Source of the DNA: Candidatus Poseidoniaceae archaeon
GTDB taxonomy: Archaea; Thermoplasmatota; Poseidoniia; Poseidoniales; Poseidoniaceae
DNA: 5,023 nucleotides
Reading direction: 5' to 3'
Assembly (NCBI GenBank): GCA_022451765.1
Contig: JAKUNY010000024.1
Location: 10,448 to 15,470 of the forward strand
Each line of letters starts with the position of its first letter. Position 1 is the first letter of the stretch. The notes under the pieces were generated by a model that saw nothing but the letters and a program-made list of their open reading frames with translations, had not been told where the DNA came from and ran no database searches. Below, in pieces: positions 1 to 5,023 of the stretch. The position numbers and the translations under genes were made by a program.

Positions 1-1
1 A

Positions 2-27
2 TGCAACAAGGATAAACAAGTGTTGCA
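2..27. repeat. Short inverted repeat (7-bp stem) at the left edge
   Basis: TGCAACA at 2-8 is the exact reverse complement of TGTTGCA at 21-27, leaving a 12-nt loop. It lies just beyond the stop codon of the minus-strand gene at 48-443, so it could form a hairpin in the 3' end of that transcript or at the end of an unseen upstream gene. There is no adjacent T-run, and a 7-bp match can arise by chance, so a terminator role is only a possibility. Confidence 0.2.
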
Positions 28-47
28 AGGGTTAGTGAAGCGTATCA

Positions 48-443
48 TCAGCCGTGGTATTTTGTCCAAGGCCCGCCTGTTTCGGGTCGTGTGTACCATG
101 TCTCTGATCCGGCAGGATATTCCAACCACTCGTAACCCTCTTTCAGCACACCCCTCGCATCGCTCGGTGGCTCATCATTAAAGGCGTCATCAAAAGTATC
201 GAACACTTTACCCTCATCAAAATCGTCAATGGCTTTAATTCCGGTTCCACCAGGACGTGATAAGATAGCTAGAAGCATTCCAATTGTCATTGTTGCCAAG
301 GAACCGATTTGGATGTTTTTGTAAACGTCGCAGCTGCCGGTGTCGTTCAGAATGCATTCGAGACGTAAATCTCCAGAAAATGAGAAGAATGGTATTGAAA
401 GGACGATTAAGAACAAACCAAGTGAAAAACGCAGGTCTCGCAT
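48..443 (-). CDS. Small two-helix membrane protein with Trp/Tyr-rich cytosolic tail
   Basis: I do not recognise this 131-residue protein as a named family. It has a basic N-terminus (MRDLR), a hydrophobic helix at about residues 7-23, a short polar loop with Cys30 and Cys38, and a second helix at about 43-62. The positive-inside rule puts the N-terminus and the long C-terminal part in the cytosol and the two-Cys loop outside, where a disulfide is possible. The first helix could alternatively act as a signal anchor. Residues 72-91 are strongly acidic (several DD/DE pairs). Residues 103-131 form a compact aromatic motif, GYEWLEYP...WYTR...GPWTKY, that looks like a small independent beta-rich module. 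The ATG at 441-443 has no Shine-Dalgarno sequence; a weak TATA-like stretch lies about 22 nt upstream. The gene is divergent from the EF-hand membrane protein. It is probably real because the composition is membrane-protein-like throughout, but the function is unknown. Confidence 0.75.
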   Translation of the reverse strand: MRDLRFSLGLFLIVLSIPFFSFSGDLRLECILNDTGSCDVYKNIQIGSLATMTIGMLLAILSRPGGTGIKAIDDFDEGKVFDTFDDAFNDEPPSDARGVLKEGYEWLEYPAGSETWYTRPETGGPWTKYHG

Positions 444-460
444 GATTCGCTAGATTGCCC

Positions 461-470
461 CTATGTAATT
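461..470 (-). promoter_or_regulatory. Weak TATA-like element for the 131-residue membrane protein
   Basis: On the minus strand this reads AATTACATAG, centred about 22 nt upstream of the A of the start codon at 443. That is roughly the archaeal TATA spacing for a leaderless transcript. The match is poor and no clear BRE is visible, so this is tentative. Confidence 0.25.
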
Positions 471-534
471 GAGCCTATCTATGACCATAACACTGCTATG
501 CTTGACGCCTCGGAATCTTTTCTGCGCAAAATCG

Positions 535-548
535 CTAAAATAATATAT
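535..548 (+). promoter_or_regulatory. BRE/TATA-box promoter for the EF-hand membrane protein
   Basis: The sequence CTAAAA (535-540) followed by TAATATAT (541-548) looks like an archaeal BRE plus TATA box. Its centre is about 24-25 nt upstream of the ATG at 569. Archaeal transcription typically starts about 25 nt downstream of the TATA centre, so initiation should fall on or next to the start codon. There is no Shine-Dalgarno sequence in the intervening bases, which fits a leaderless mRNA. This is the clearest promoter in the window. Confidence 0.6.
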
Positions 549-568
549 CCTTAGATTGAGAATTAACC

Positions 569-2401
569 ATGGGAGATGTTGGCGCACCTCTCGAATATTA
601 TTCTCGTACACTCGGGCATTTCATCGGATATTGGCACATGCTTGCTATTTTCAGCATCTTATCAGGGATCTTTTTGTTGTTCCTCGCCTACCTTATTCTA
701 AAAGCGAATTCTGGCAAAGCAAAAAACCGATTTATGGCTTTGATGCTGGTCACAGAAGCATTACGTTGTTTCACCTCAATGTTGTTCTGGGTTTATGCTT
801 GGCCTGAAGAGATGTTGAGTGTGTTGAGGCCTGGACGGGTTGTCTACTACACAATGTCCCTACAGTTGTTCTTTCTTTACATGGCCGCTGCTACGTTTTA
901 CAGTGAAAGGCAGTGGGCAAAAAGAATATCTGGATTCTTCAAGTTCCATGGACTGTACATTTTGCCAGTGTTTTGCTTGACATTTATCTTAACAGTGAGC
1001 TACTTCATGGGAGGTACCAACACCTCGATTGGGGACATCAGTTGGATTTATTGCGAAAGTGTAGGCCCTGGCATAGGTTCCACCGTCTCCGGTGAGCCAC
1101 TGCCGTTCGATGTTGTGTGCGTTCAGGAGTACGAGTCGATCTACCCCATGACATTCACGAATGTCGTGCTCGGTCCATTGAGTAGAATCCTGCTGTTCAT
1201 CCCTCTCATTGGTGCCATTATCGCAACGATTGCATTAACACGTTCACGAAATCGAATCGATGAAGCTGAGGATACAAATCTGAAAGGAGAAGTTCGAGCG
1301 GTTCGATTGGGTTTCCTTGGTAAAACAGTCATGCAAGTCACAACGACACTGATTCTCTTTTGGATGATATTGCTCATCGGTTCAGCCCCGAACTTGAATG
1401 TAAGTCCATTTAATCCAGAGTTTCCATTGTCAAGCACGCTCATGTTCTTACCCCCACTAATGCCTACAGCAGTCGTGCTCGCTGCATTGTTTGAAGGAGT
1501 TATTTTCACCTACGCAGTGGTGAAAAATGATATGTTTGGCATCGACGAGCAACTGAGAAAGACATTCACAACCACTATCTTTGCCGGGTCTGGAGCCATC
1601 CTGTTTTTGGTCAGTACCGAGCTTATGGAGTCCGTTTTTAATCAGGGCTGGATTGGAGGCGTCTTCATCGGTATGACTTTCCTGTTGCTTCGAAAACCCA
1701 TCATCGCAACATTGGGTGGTGTCTCAACACGACTTATTCCCGAATCGCACACAAAGGAGGAATTGGGATACCTCGAAATGTATTTCTTGGCAAAGAAAGA
1801 TCAAACGATTACAGAAAATGAACGAATGATGCTTGATTTACAAGCCAAGTCATACGGAATTACTGCGGACAGGAAAACCTATCTCGAACAATGGTATGAT
1901 GAAATGCTGGAGAAGAGCGGCGACAACAACGAATTGGCTCGAAAGTACGGCAAAAGCGGCATCAATATGATGAGCATATTCAGCACGACTGGGGAAGCGC
2001 CCATCGACGAACGTGAAATTTTACAAGCGTTTAATCAGATGGACCAAAACAAGGATGATGTCCTTTCGAGGGACGAATTCTCGAGTGCCCCGGAGGTTTC
2101 AAAATTACCTCAAGAGTCGCAAGAAGAATTGTTTGATACAATTGATTTGAACGATGACGGAGTCATTCAATACGAGGAGTTCAAACTCCAAGCACAGATT
2201 ACGGAATCAGAGGTCTTAGCCATCAACAGAGAACAGATCTATATGGAAGCCTACAAGGTTGCAATGGAAGACTTCATCATTACCGATGACGAGCGAAAAA
2301 TGCTTAAAATTCAGGCAAAAGCATTGGGTATATCCGATCAACGCGTACAGGAATTGGAACAAGATTACAATTCAGGCATCGAGTCTACAGAAGAGGAATA
2401 A
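569..2401 (+). CDS. Sensor-like multi-pass membrane protein with cytosolic EF-hand pair
   Basis: This 610-residue protein has predicted membrane helices at about residues 20-44, 53-77, 91-111, 128-147, 197-223, 252-271, 291-316, 334-350 and 358-375. Basic residues in the even-numbered gaps put the N-terminus outside and the C-terminus inside. The large outside loop (148-196) contains Cys162 and Cys184, a possible disulfide. The stretch NDMFGIDEQLRKT (320-332) after helix 7, followed by two more helices, resembles the membrane half of 7TM/ComP-type histidine kinases. No H-box or ATPase domain follows. Instead, residues 401-444 and 558-601 are two copies of a helical module. They flank two EF-hand loops: Asp492-Glu503 (D-N-D at positions 1, 3, 5; Glu at 12; Asp instead of Gly at 6) and Asp526-Glu537 (canonical DxNxDG, Glu at 12). 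The EF-hands should bind Ca2+ in the cytosol. The ligand, the output and the partner are unknown. A Ca2+-regulated transporter or channel is an alternative. The ATG at 569 fits the TATA box. Confidence 0.9.
   Translation: MGDVGAPLEYYSRTLGHFIGYWHMLAIFSILSGIFLLFLAYLILKANSGKAKNRFMALMLVTEALRCFTSMLFWVYAWPEEMLSVLRPGRVVYYTMSLQLFFLYMAAATFYSERQWAKRISGFFKFHGLYILPVFCLTFILTVSYFMGGTNTSIGDISWIYCESVGPGIGSTVSGEPLPFDVVCVQEYESIYPMTFTNVVLGPLSRILLFIPLIGAIIATIALTRSRNRIDEAEDTNLKGEVRAVRLGFLGKTVMQVTTTLILFWMILLIGSAPNLNVSPFNPEFPLSSTLMFLPPLMPTAVVLAALFEGVIFTYAVVKNDMFGIDEQLRKTFTTTIFAGSGAILFLVSTELMESVFNQGWIGGVFIGMTFLLLRKPIIATLGGVSTRLIPESHTKEELGYLEMYFLAKKDQTITENERMMLDLQAKSYGITADRKTYLEQWYDEMLEKSGDNNELARKYGKSGINMMSIFSTTGEAPIDEREILQAFNQMDQNKDDVLSRDEFSSAPEVSKLPQESQEELFDTIDLNDDGVIQYEEFKLQAQITESEVLAINREQIYMEAYKVAMEDFIITDDERKMLKIQAKALGISDQRVQELEQDYNSGIESTEEE
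1769..1900 (+). repeat. Helical module, copy A (residues 401-444 of the EF-hand membrane protein)
   Basis: This is the first copy of a protein-level repeat that begins about 25 residues after the last membrane helix. Core: DQTITENER, then MMLDLQAKSYGI. Aligned by hand without gaps to copy B, it shares 21 of 44 residues. The D-x-x-I-T-x-x-E core matches positions 5-12 of an EF-hand loop, but positions 1 and 3 are Leu and Lys, so canonical Ca2+ binding is unlikely. It could be a decayed EF-hand or a TerB-like helical unit. Confidence 0.7.
2042..2179 (+). other. EF-hand pair (two Ca2+-binding loops) within the membrane protein
   Basis: Loop 1 (2042-2077) encodes DQNKDDVLSRDE and loop 2 (2144-2179) encodes DLNDDGVIQYEE. 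Each is followed by Phe and preceded by a helix-like segment. The first loop residues are 34 apart, the usual spacing of paired EF-hands. Both loops keep acidic or Asn ligands at 1, 3 and 5, an aliphatic residue at 8 and Glu at 12. Loop 1 has Asp rather than Gly at position 6, which may lower its affinity. Confidence 0.88.
2240..2371 (+). repeat. Helical module, copy B (residues 558-601 of the EF-hand membrane protein)
   Basis: This second copy of the 44-residue module follows the EF-hand pair. Core: DFIITDDER, then KMLKIQAKALGI. Residues shared with copy A include the Tyr/Glu/Tyr opening, the ITxxER core, MLxxQAK, GI and LEQxY. After it only a short acidic tail remains before the stop codon. 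Confidence 0.7.
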
Positions 2402-2475
2402 AACGAATTTTTCAAACACGCATTTAATTGTGATTTATTTGAGATTTCAACAGCACCCTTGGATTGGTTATTCAG
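2402..2475 (+). promoter_or_regulatory. Intergenic region with T5 run and TATA-like element upstream of the HDAC-like gene
   Basis: A T5 run at 2408-2412 directly follows the stop codon of the membrane protein and could be a weak archaeal T-run terminator. Further on, TTTATTT (2434-2440) is TATA-like. Its spacing predicts transcription starting near 2462-2464, which gives a leader of about 12 nt before the ATG at 2476 or begins at the TTG at 2464. The deacetylase may therefore have its own promoter, although read-through is equally possible. No convincing Shine-Dalgarno sequence is present. Confidence 0.35.
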
Positions 2476-3429
2476 ATGACGTCGAACGAGTTAGGTAATG
2501 CATCAGCGAATCAATCGTTCAATCTTTGGTATCATCCATTGTACACTGATGGAATTCATGTGGATGCTCGCTTCCCGAGGGAGCGGTATCAAATTCTTCT
2601 CAACAGGCTAAGGGATTCCGAGCAGTTTCATATGTTTGCAATTCGAGAACCTCGTCAAATCTCAAAAGATTCTCTTCTCCTTGCTCATGACGCAACATAC
2701 GTCGAAGAATTTCTTGAGCAAAAATTGAGCGAGAAAGAGATGCGAAGGATTGGTCTTACCCCATGGACTCCGAAAATGATTGAACGAACACTTTGTTTGA
2801 CAGGCGGTGCGCTCGAAGCAACCATTCATGCGGTTAAGTACGGCGGAATCGCGGGAAATATGGCGGGTGGAACCCATCACGCACACCGAGATTTTGGTTC
2901 CGGATATTGCATCTTCAACGATCTCGCAATCAGCGCAATGTACGCAATCGAAAAATTGGGAGTAAAACGAGTAGCAATTCTCGACCTTGATGTGCATCAA
3001 GGGGATGGAACAGCGACAATCCTGTCGAATGAAGCGCGTGCGCGCACGATTTCCGTCCATTGTTCAACGAACTTTCCATTTCGGAAATCTGAAAGCGATT
3101 TTGATTTACCTGTTGAACCCAAAGCTGGGGATGAATTGTACATGGAAAAAGTTCGAGAGGCAGTCGAACTGTGTCTTGATTTTCAACCAGACCTCGTACT
3201 GTACCAAGCGGGGGTTGATGGACTAGAACAGGATCATTTGGGGAAACTCTGTGTTACAAGAGAAGGCATGCAAGAACGGAATCAGTATGTCTTTGAGAAG
3301 ATGCTACAAAACAGAATTCCAACGGTCATCTTCATGGGCGGAGGCTACTCAAAACCGATAGACTACAGCCTTGATTCGTTCTATGACTTGTTTATTGATG
3401 CAAGCATATGGAACAACCGATGGTCCTGA
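2476..3429 (+). CDS. Histone deacetylase family protein (zinc-dependent acetyl hydrolase)
   Basis: This is a member of the arginase/deacetylase-fold HDAC family, which removes acetyl groups from lysine side chains, polyamines or small molecules using Zn2+. Taking the ATG at 2476 (317 residues), visible motifs are the RFP N-terminal block; RRIGLTPW (about 90-97); GGTHHA with the His134-His135 dyad; GSGYCIFNDLA (about 142-152); DLDVHQGDG with putative zinc ligands Asp172 and His174; STNFPFR; AGVDGLEQDHLG with the third ligand Asp248; and GGGYS with the catalytic-type Tyr291. The set is complete, so an active enzyme is likely. The DVHQG variant and the RIGL.PW block recall HDAC11-like and bacterial/cyanobacterial homologues more than AcuC. 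The substrate cannot be read from sequence. An in-frame TTG at 2464 would add four residues; ATG is preferred. It lies 74 bp downstream of the EF-hand membrane protein on the same strand and could be co-expressed with it. Confidence 0.93.
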   Translation: MTSNELGNASANQSFNLWYHPLYTDGIHVDARFPRERYQILLNRLRDSEQFHMFAIREPRQISKDSLLLAHDATYVEEFLEQKLSEKEMRRIGLTPWTPKMIERTLCLTGGALEATIHAVKYGGIAGNMAGGTHHAHRDFGSGYCIFNDLAISAMYAIEKLGVKRVAILDLDVHQGDGTATILSNEARARTISVHCSTNFPFRKSESDFDLPVEPKAGDELYMEKVREAVELCLDFQPDLVLYQAGVDGLEQDHLGKLCVTREGMQERNQYVFEKMLQNRIPTVIFMGGGYSKPIDYSLDSFYDLFIDASIWNNRWS

Positions 3430-3464
3430 TGTTTGAATCCAAGGTTGTAGCGAGAATGAACGCC

Positions 3465-4007
3465 TCAAGCTCCATTTGAGAATGCAATCATTCTGTCAAG
3501 AGAAAGATGATCGGCTGTGTCCTTGCAGTAATGTGCCTCAACGACTTTGCCATCCTCGTCGATCAGAATATCAACTGGGATTGTTGATAATTTTGATATT
3601 GACAACGTAAGAGGAACATATCCCCTGAGTGTCGCTTGCAACAACGTGAGTGGTGAGCGCATAGCGCCCCACATGAATTTGAAGAACGACTTCTTCACAC
3701 CGTTCTTGTTGAATTGCTCATAGGTTTCATCGGCAACGACAACGAACGGAGCATCGTGTTTCTTCATTCGTTTCTGGAGATCTCCTACCTTTGCATCAAA
3801 GACTGCAACCATCACAGCATCCTTGGAAAATTCATTCCATCGTTGAACGATTCTCCTAATTCGCATGTTGCACAATGGGCATGTTGAGAACCTGAAAAAC
3901 GTCAATATCACACGCTTACCCTTCATGTCCGCCATGTTGAAAGTCGAGCCATCGATTGCTGGTAAGGTAAACTGGGGGGCTGTATCGCCTGTTACGATTT
4001 GGGGCAT
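3465..4007 (-). CDS. Redoxin / peroxiredoxin-like protein of the AhpC/TSA family with CPLC site
   Basis: This 180-residue thioredoxin-fold protein probably reduces peroxides or disulfides in the cytosol. The order is typical of the family: an N-terminal GDTAPQFTLPAIDG block (7-20), beta-strand RVILTFFRF (32-40), the active-site CPLC (Cys43, Cys46), strand VMVAVF (65-70), the cis-proline region STIPVDILID (141-150), and a C-terminal block ending in DHLSLDRM. The FFRFxxCPxCN pattern and the ~40-residue helical, hydrophobic insertion before the cis-proline match the atypical peroxiredoxin-like subgroup rather than classic AhpC/Bcp, which use a TxxC peroxidatic site. Residue 161 is a third Cys where relatives usually have Gly, a possible extra resolving cysteine. 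There is no signal peptide. The gene is convergent with the deacetylase (35-bp gap) and lies 46 bp downstream of the membrane protein gene. A TATA-like element about 27 nt upstream of the ATG suggests its own leaderless promoter. The exact electron donor and substrate are not determinable. Confidence 0.88.
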   Translation of the reverse strand: MPQIVTGDTAPQFTLPAIDGSTFNMADMKGKRVILTFFRFSTCPLCNMRIRRIVQRWNEFSKDAVMVAVFDAKVGDLQKRMKKHDAPFVVVADETYEQFNKNGVKKSFFKFMWGAMRSPLTLLQATLRGYVPLTLSISKLSTIPVDILIDEDGKVVEAHYCKDTADHLSLDRMIAFSNGA

Positions 4008-4030
4008 GCTTCGTGCTTATGAATTCGAAA

Positions 4031-4037
4031 GATAAAG
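4031..4037 (-). promoter_or_regulatory. TATA-like element for the redoxin gene
   Basis: On the minus strand this reads CTTTATC, centred about 27 nt upstream of the A of the ATG at 4007, again the spacing of a leaderless archaeal promoter. It lies within the 46-bp gap after the upstream membrane-protein gene, so the redoxin could be transcribed alone even though both genes share a strand. Confidence 0.4.
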
Positions 4038-4053
4038 CATTCGTGCCAATGTC

Positions 4054-4857
4054 TTAAATCAAAAGTGGGAGTATTCCTAGCGCCAACAATGGAAGAATCC
4101 CCATTGCAAGGTCTCGGATGAGGAGCGAAAGCAGTGTTTTTGTGTTTACTTTGGCAATCTTATCAAATTCTTCCTGCATTTTTTCATCAATGCGATCACT
4201 GATTTTCCCAGCACCTGTCCTCGCTGCCTCAACTGCTGCCCCTATTGCAAGTGAACCAAGTAACCCTTGGGGGGTGAGCCTGCCTGCCATGATAGCACGT
4301 CCCGCCCAAATCTTGAGTGATTTTTTTGCAACTCGCTCCGATGTAGACTCTTGATTTTCCTCGTTCTTCTTTCTATTCGAGAACTTTCGCAACCAACCTC
4401 GTACACCTAATCCTGCATCTGCTATTTTTCGTAATTTATTTACATCGTACCGATCAATGGCCATCAGCATTCTCCGCACTCTTAGGATTCGTAGCAAATC
4501 AAAGACAATCCACAGCGTAACCAAAGTTGTGAGGAGAAGCATACCGATGAGAGGAACTTCAGACCAAGTTTGCCAACCGATGGGATCGAGTAAAAATCGT
4601 AACATAAGTACAATTAATGGCGGTGTTAGAAATGCCAAAATTTCATTCATTGCCAGAATTCCGAATCCCCGCACAGGTAGTGTCTTTAGTTGCTTAAGAG
4701 CCCAGCCGGTGTGGGGTGCTAGCTTCTTGATTGCCTTTCGGAACGGTATGATAAGGAACATCAATCTGAGAATTAGTGGTATCCAAATAATCACGAGAAC
4801 GTAAGCGGCCCATGGACCGCTTGGCGGAAGTTCTGGAATTGCGAGTGGTTCCGCCAT
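4054..4857 (-). CDS. Unrecognised multi-pass membrane protein
   Basis: I cannot assign this 267-residue protein to a family. Hydrophobic segments lie at about residues 16-38, 68-90, 101-124 and 246-267 (the C-terminal end itself, rich in Leu/Ile/Pro). Between the third and last lies a cytosol-like stretch with a basic region (121-164, many Arg/Lys), a polar acidic linker (164-175), a Gly/Ala-rich weakly hydrophobic segment (183-217) and a charged helix (217-235). Arg/Lys after the first helix (residues 40-57) and after the third suggest those ends face the cytosol. The Gly/Ala-rich part could be amphipathic, membrane-associated or a fifth crossing. The N-terminal Pro-rich stretch (4-15) is not a cleavable signal. 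The ATG at 4855-4857 is divergent from the Rieske-like gene across 51 bp. No catalytic motif is seen, so transport, scaffolding or assembly roles are all open. Confidence 0.82.
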   Translation of the reverse strand: MAEPLAIPELPPSGPWAAYVLVIIWIPLILRLMFLIIPFRKAIKKLAPHTGWALKQLKTLPVRGFGILAMNEILAFLTPPLIVLMLRFLLDPIGWQTWSEVPLIGMLLLTTLVTLWIVFDLLRILRVRRMLMAIDRYDVNKLRKIADAGLGVRGWLRKFSNRKKNEENQESTSERVAKKSLKIWAGRAIMAGRLTPQGLLGSLAIGAAVEAARTGAGKISDRIDEKMQEEFDKIAKVNTKTLLSLLIRDLAMGILPLLALGILPLLI

Positions 4858-4878
4858 AGTTCACTCAGTACTTTTCTC

Positions 4879-4889
4879 GTTTTCAAAAC
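4879..4889. promoter_or_regulatory. Palindromic AT-rich element in the divergent promoter gap
   Basis: GTTTTCAAAAC is a perfect inverted repeat around a central base (4884). The centre lies about 27 nt from the start of the minus-strand gene (4857) and 25 nt from the plus-strand ATG (4909). It could therefore serve as a TATA-like element in both directions, or as an operator. It lacks the TATA core and no clear BRE is visible on either side, so this is tentative. Confidence 0.3.
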
Positions 4890-4908
4890 ACCCCAAACAC
4901 TCAAGACA

Positions 4909-5023
4909 ATGAGACGGAACATTGAGCCAATGTCGGAAGCCATCATCGATCCAGATATCCGGGTTGCGCAAACCCTTCCTTCTGAATTCTATACAGACGA
5001 GAAGTATTTCTCAAAACAAATGG
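4909..5023 (+). CDS. Rieske-type ring-hydroxylating oxygenase alpha subunit, N-terminal fragment (partial)
   Basis: Thirty-eight codons are visible before the window ends; the frame stays open to the edge. The translation contains IRVAQTLPSEFYTDEKYF (residues 18-35). This closely follows the N-terminal signature of Rieske non-heme iron oxygenase alpha subunits (pattern TLPxxxYTDxxxFxxE, just before the Rieske [2Fe-2S] domain). Such enzymes use NAD(P)H-derived electrons to hydroxylate or demethylate aromatic or quaternary-amine substrates. The Rieske CxH and CxxH ligands and the mononuclear iron site lie beyond the window, so the assignment depends on the N-terminus alone. The start could be ATG 4909 or ATG 4930 (seven codons later). 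The palindromic AT-rich element 25 nt upstream favours 4909. There is no Shine-Dalgarno sequence. The gene is divergent from the 267-residue membrane protein. Confidence 0.6.
   Translation, partial: MRRNIEPMSEAIIDPDIRVAQTLPSEFYTDEKYFSKQM

Noticed and set aside
1..181. Open plus-strand frame from the left edge (frame beginning at base 2) ending at a stop near 181
   Set aside because: It lies almost entirely antisense to the 131-residue membrane protein and its later part is low-quality (many His/Arg/Ser). An upstream gene could equally end at the TAA at 13-15. Neither can be supported from so few bases.
444..568. Small RNA or riboswitch in the divergent gap
   Set aside because: No convincing stems are visible. 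The gap is adequately explained by two promoters, and the short repeat TAGATTG (451-457 and 552-558) is too small to interpret.
1141..1509. Minus-strand open frame of about 120 codons inside the membrane EF-hand gene
   Set aside because: It is antisense to well-supported membrane helices, has no promoter-like sequence and no recognisable domain.
2464..2475. TTG start adding four residues to the deacetylase
   Set aside because: An ATG lies 12 nt downstream and the extra residues are outside the conserved domain. The TATA-like spacing leaves the TTG possible, but ATG is the safer call.
2662..3060. Minus-strand open frame opposite the deacetylase motifs
   Set aside because: It overlaps the most conserved part of the HDAC-like gene. 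Its Cys-rich peptide is explained as the complement of that coding sequence.
3430..3464. Bidirectional terminator between the convergent deacetylase and redoxin genes
   Set aside because: The 35-bp gap contains no strong inverted repeat and no T-run longer than three on either strand.
4457..4804. Plus-strand open frame opposite the 267-residue membrane protein
   Set aside because: The minus-strand reading gives coherent transmembrane helices, whereas this frame is a basic, low-complexity shadow.

Overview
The window looks like a compact archaeal chromosome segment, most probably from a marine planktonic euryarchaeon of the Ca. Poseidoniia / Marine Group II type. This is an inference. It rests on moderate-to-low GC content by eye, short intergenic gaps, missing Shine-Dalgarno sequences, and TATA-like boxes about 22-27 nt upstream of several start codons. 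That spacing would place transcription starts on or beside the start codon (leaderless mRNAs). A Ca2+-binding multi-pass membrane protein and a small membrane protein with a Trp/Tyr-rich tail also fit such a genome. No rRNA, tRNA, CRISPR array or insertion sequence was seen.

Layout. Positions 48-443 (minus) encode a 131-residue two-helix membrane protein with an aromatic-rich cytosolic tail. A 125-bp divergent promoter region separates it from the centrepiece, 569-2401 (plus). This is a 610-residue protein with about nine membrane helices arranged like the sensor half of a membrane histidine kinase. Its cytosolic part has no kinase. It carries an EF-hand pair bracketed by two copies of a 44-residue helical module. 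Next on the same strand is an HDAC-like zinc deacetylase (2476-3429) with all recognisable metal-binding and catalytic motifs. Convergent to it is a redoxin of the AhpC/TSA-like family with a CPLC site (3465-4007, minus). Upstream of that gene, on the same strand, lies an unrecognised 267-residue multi-pass membrane protein (4054-4857, minus). A 51-bp gap with a near-symmetrical AT-rich element then leads to the first 38 codons of a gene on the plus strand (4909 to the window edge). Its N-terminus resembles the alpha subunit of Rieske-type ring-hydroxylating oxygenases.

How the genes might work together. The membrane EF-hand protein and the deacetylase are adjacent and co-directional, so co-expression is possible, but the gap contains its own TATA-like element. 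Nothing in the sequence proves a shared pathway. The most unusual object is the receptor-like EF-hand protein: a sensor membrane scaffold apparently coupled to Ca2+-binding or helical output modules instead of a phosphotransfer domain.
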